Source: Thermoprotei archaeon (GTDB lineage: Archaea; Thermoproteota; Thermoprotei_A; Sulfolobales; Ignisphaeraceae). Taken from it: 5,344 bases of DNA. A program made the translations under genes and the position numbers. Where the stretch lies: the NCBI GenBank assembly GCA_003661865.1, contig QMWY01000101.1, positions 1 to 5,344 of the forward strand. Reading direction: 5' to 3'. Each line of letters opens with the position of its first letter. Within the stretch, counting starts at the first letter, position 1. This document shows, one piece after another, positions 4,430-5,344 of this stretch. The notes under the pieces were generated by a model. The model did not search any database and had not been told where the DNA came from. It saw only the letters and a program-made list of their open reading frames with translations.

Positions 4430-5344
4430 GTGCTCCTCACCCATGCCAATGCTGATGTAGATGCTGTCGCATCGGTTCTAGGCTTTGCTGAGCTCCTGTC
4501 AAGGACTAGGGGCGGTGCTATCAAGGCCCTGTTCCCCGAAGGTGTTGGGCTTGAGGCCCGCCGCCTGCTAATGCTCCTCGAGAAGCTCGCTGAGATCAGG
4601 GTTGTGCGTAGCAATTCTGATATAGGTATGCCCCCGAGAGCTGCGGACGTATGCATAATCCTAGACACGGCATCCCGTAACCAGCTTAGGAAGGCGCAAG
4701 CTGTTCTCCAGGACTGCAGCAGAATCGTGTTAATAGATCACCACTCTGAAGGAGACCTCGCGCAGATAGCAGACATAGCTATTGTGGACCCCTCTGCATC
4801 GTCCACCTCCGAGATCGTGCTCCTCATAGCGCACAAGCTCGGCGTTACGCTATCGCCCGACACCCTAACGGCGCTGATCGCAGGCGTTGTATCAGACACC
4901 AAGCGCTTCTCCCACGGAGTATCGCCGGAGACGTTCCTACTCATTGCATGGGCTCTTAGCTCGGGAGGGAGTTACCGCAACGCCCTAGAGCTCCTACGCC
5001 ATGAGGCGCCTCCCTCGGCTAGGATAGCGCGGCTGAAGTGCCTATCAAGACTCGTTATTATGCGGGGAGACCAGCTCTACGTATGCATATCTCATGTAGG
5101 TGCGTATGAGTCGGAGTGCGCTAGCACCCTAATCGGTATAGGCTGTGATGCAGCATTTGTGGCGTCTGATGATAAGAGTACGAAGAGTGTCAGGGTGGTC
5201 TTTAGGGCTAAGAGCGGTTTTGTTGAGGGGGTGGGCGACGTCTACTCATCGATCCTATCAAACCTTATCAAGAAATTTGGAGGAGGGCTGGGAGGTCATA
5301 GACAGGCAGGGGGAGTGCTACTCAAAACCAGAGATAGGCTCTCC
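4430..5344 (+). CDS. DHH/DHHA1 family phosphoesterase (NrnA/RecJ-like), 3' end outside the window
   Basis: The visible 305 residues belong to the DHH phosphoesterase superfamily and run off the right edge without a stop. All four metal-binding motifs of the catalytic domain are present: HANADVDA (His5, Asp9, Asp11), Asp79 in CIILDTAS, DHH at 103-105 in VLIDHHSEGD, and Asp156 in GVVSDTKRFSH. A linker leads to a DHHA1 domain, whose GGxxGGH-type substrate loop is seen as FGGGLGGHRQAGG (283-295). Family members are Mn-dependent 5'-3' exonucleases, nanoRNases or pAp phosphatases; which of these applies cannot be read from sequence. Its place at the end of the exosome operon suggests, as inference, clearance of short RNA. 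The GTG at 4430 is the only standard start near motif I, but it leaves almost nothing before the first strand. The frame is open back to 4304, with TTG codons at 4307, 4316 and 4319. Confidence 0.9.
   Translation, partial: MLLTHANADVDAVASVLGFAELLSRTRGGAIKALFPEGVGLEARRLLMLLEKLAEIRVVRSNSDIGMPPRAADVCIILDTASRNQLRKAQAVLQDCSRIVLIDHHSEGDLAQIADIAIVDPSASSTSEIVLLIAHKLGVTLSPDTLTALIAGVVSDTKRFSHGVSPETFLLIAWALSSGGSYRNALELLRHEAPPSARIARLKCLSRLVIMRGDQLYVCISHVGAYESECASTLIGIGCDAAFVASDDKSTKSVRVVFRAKSGFVEGVGDVYSSILSNLIKKFGGGLGGHRQAGGVLLKTRDRLS

Noticed and set aside
1..5344. The possibility of a defence island, mobile element or CRISPR system
   Set aside because: There are no direct repeats in an array, no transposase, integrase or nuclease-helicase pair, and every gene belongs to the known archaeal exosome superoperon.

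Overview
The window looks like crenarchaeal genomic DNA from a hyperthermophile, plausibly of the order Desulfurococcales. The reasons are the archaeal-only gene set, the close fit of the exosome subunits to Sulfolobus-type proteins, heavy use of AGG/AGA and ATA codons, GTG and TTG starts, and AGGAGGTGATC-type ribosome binding sites. The genus-level placement is a guess.

The window lies inside the archaeal exosome 'superoperon'. Ten genes are all on the + strand and fill almost the whole window. In order they are: the 3' end of SBDS/SDO1 (1-242), rrp4 (248-982), rrp41 (966-1700), rrp42 (1707-2582), ribosomal protein L37Ae (2589-2819), a Brix-domain ribosome biogenesis protein (2846-3424), the KEOPS subunit Pcc1 (3400-3663), prefoldin beta (3699-4070), a DUF3194-type protein (4045-4419), and a DHH/DHHA1 phosphoesterase (4430 to the window end, incomplete). 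Gaps are 5, 6, 6, 26, 35 and 10 bases, and three junctions overlap by 17, 25 and 26 bases. This is the signature of one polycistronic unit with translational coupling. No stretch above 40 bases lacks a gene, and I see no tRNA, rRNA, mobile element, CRISPR array or terminator.

The genes fit together functionally. Rrp41 and Rrp42 form the hexameric phosphorolytic ring and Rrp4 the RNA-binding cap of the exosome. SBDS, Brix and L37Ae belong to large-subunit ribosome maturation. Pcc1 belongs to the KEOPS complex that makes t6A in tRNA. Prefoldin chaperones nascent proteins. The DHH protein may clear short oligonucleotides left by the exosome, but that is inference.

Most of the window is a conserved locus and not a new system. 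The points worth a second look are small: an exact 11-base inverted repeat that brackets the L37Ae gene and contains its ribosome binding site; an unusual start region for the DHH gene, with a perfect Shine-Dalgarno sequence but no start codon at the right distance; two small dyads just before prefoldin beta; the uncharacterised DUF3194 gene; and the absence of rpoP beside L37Ae.
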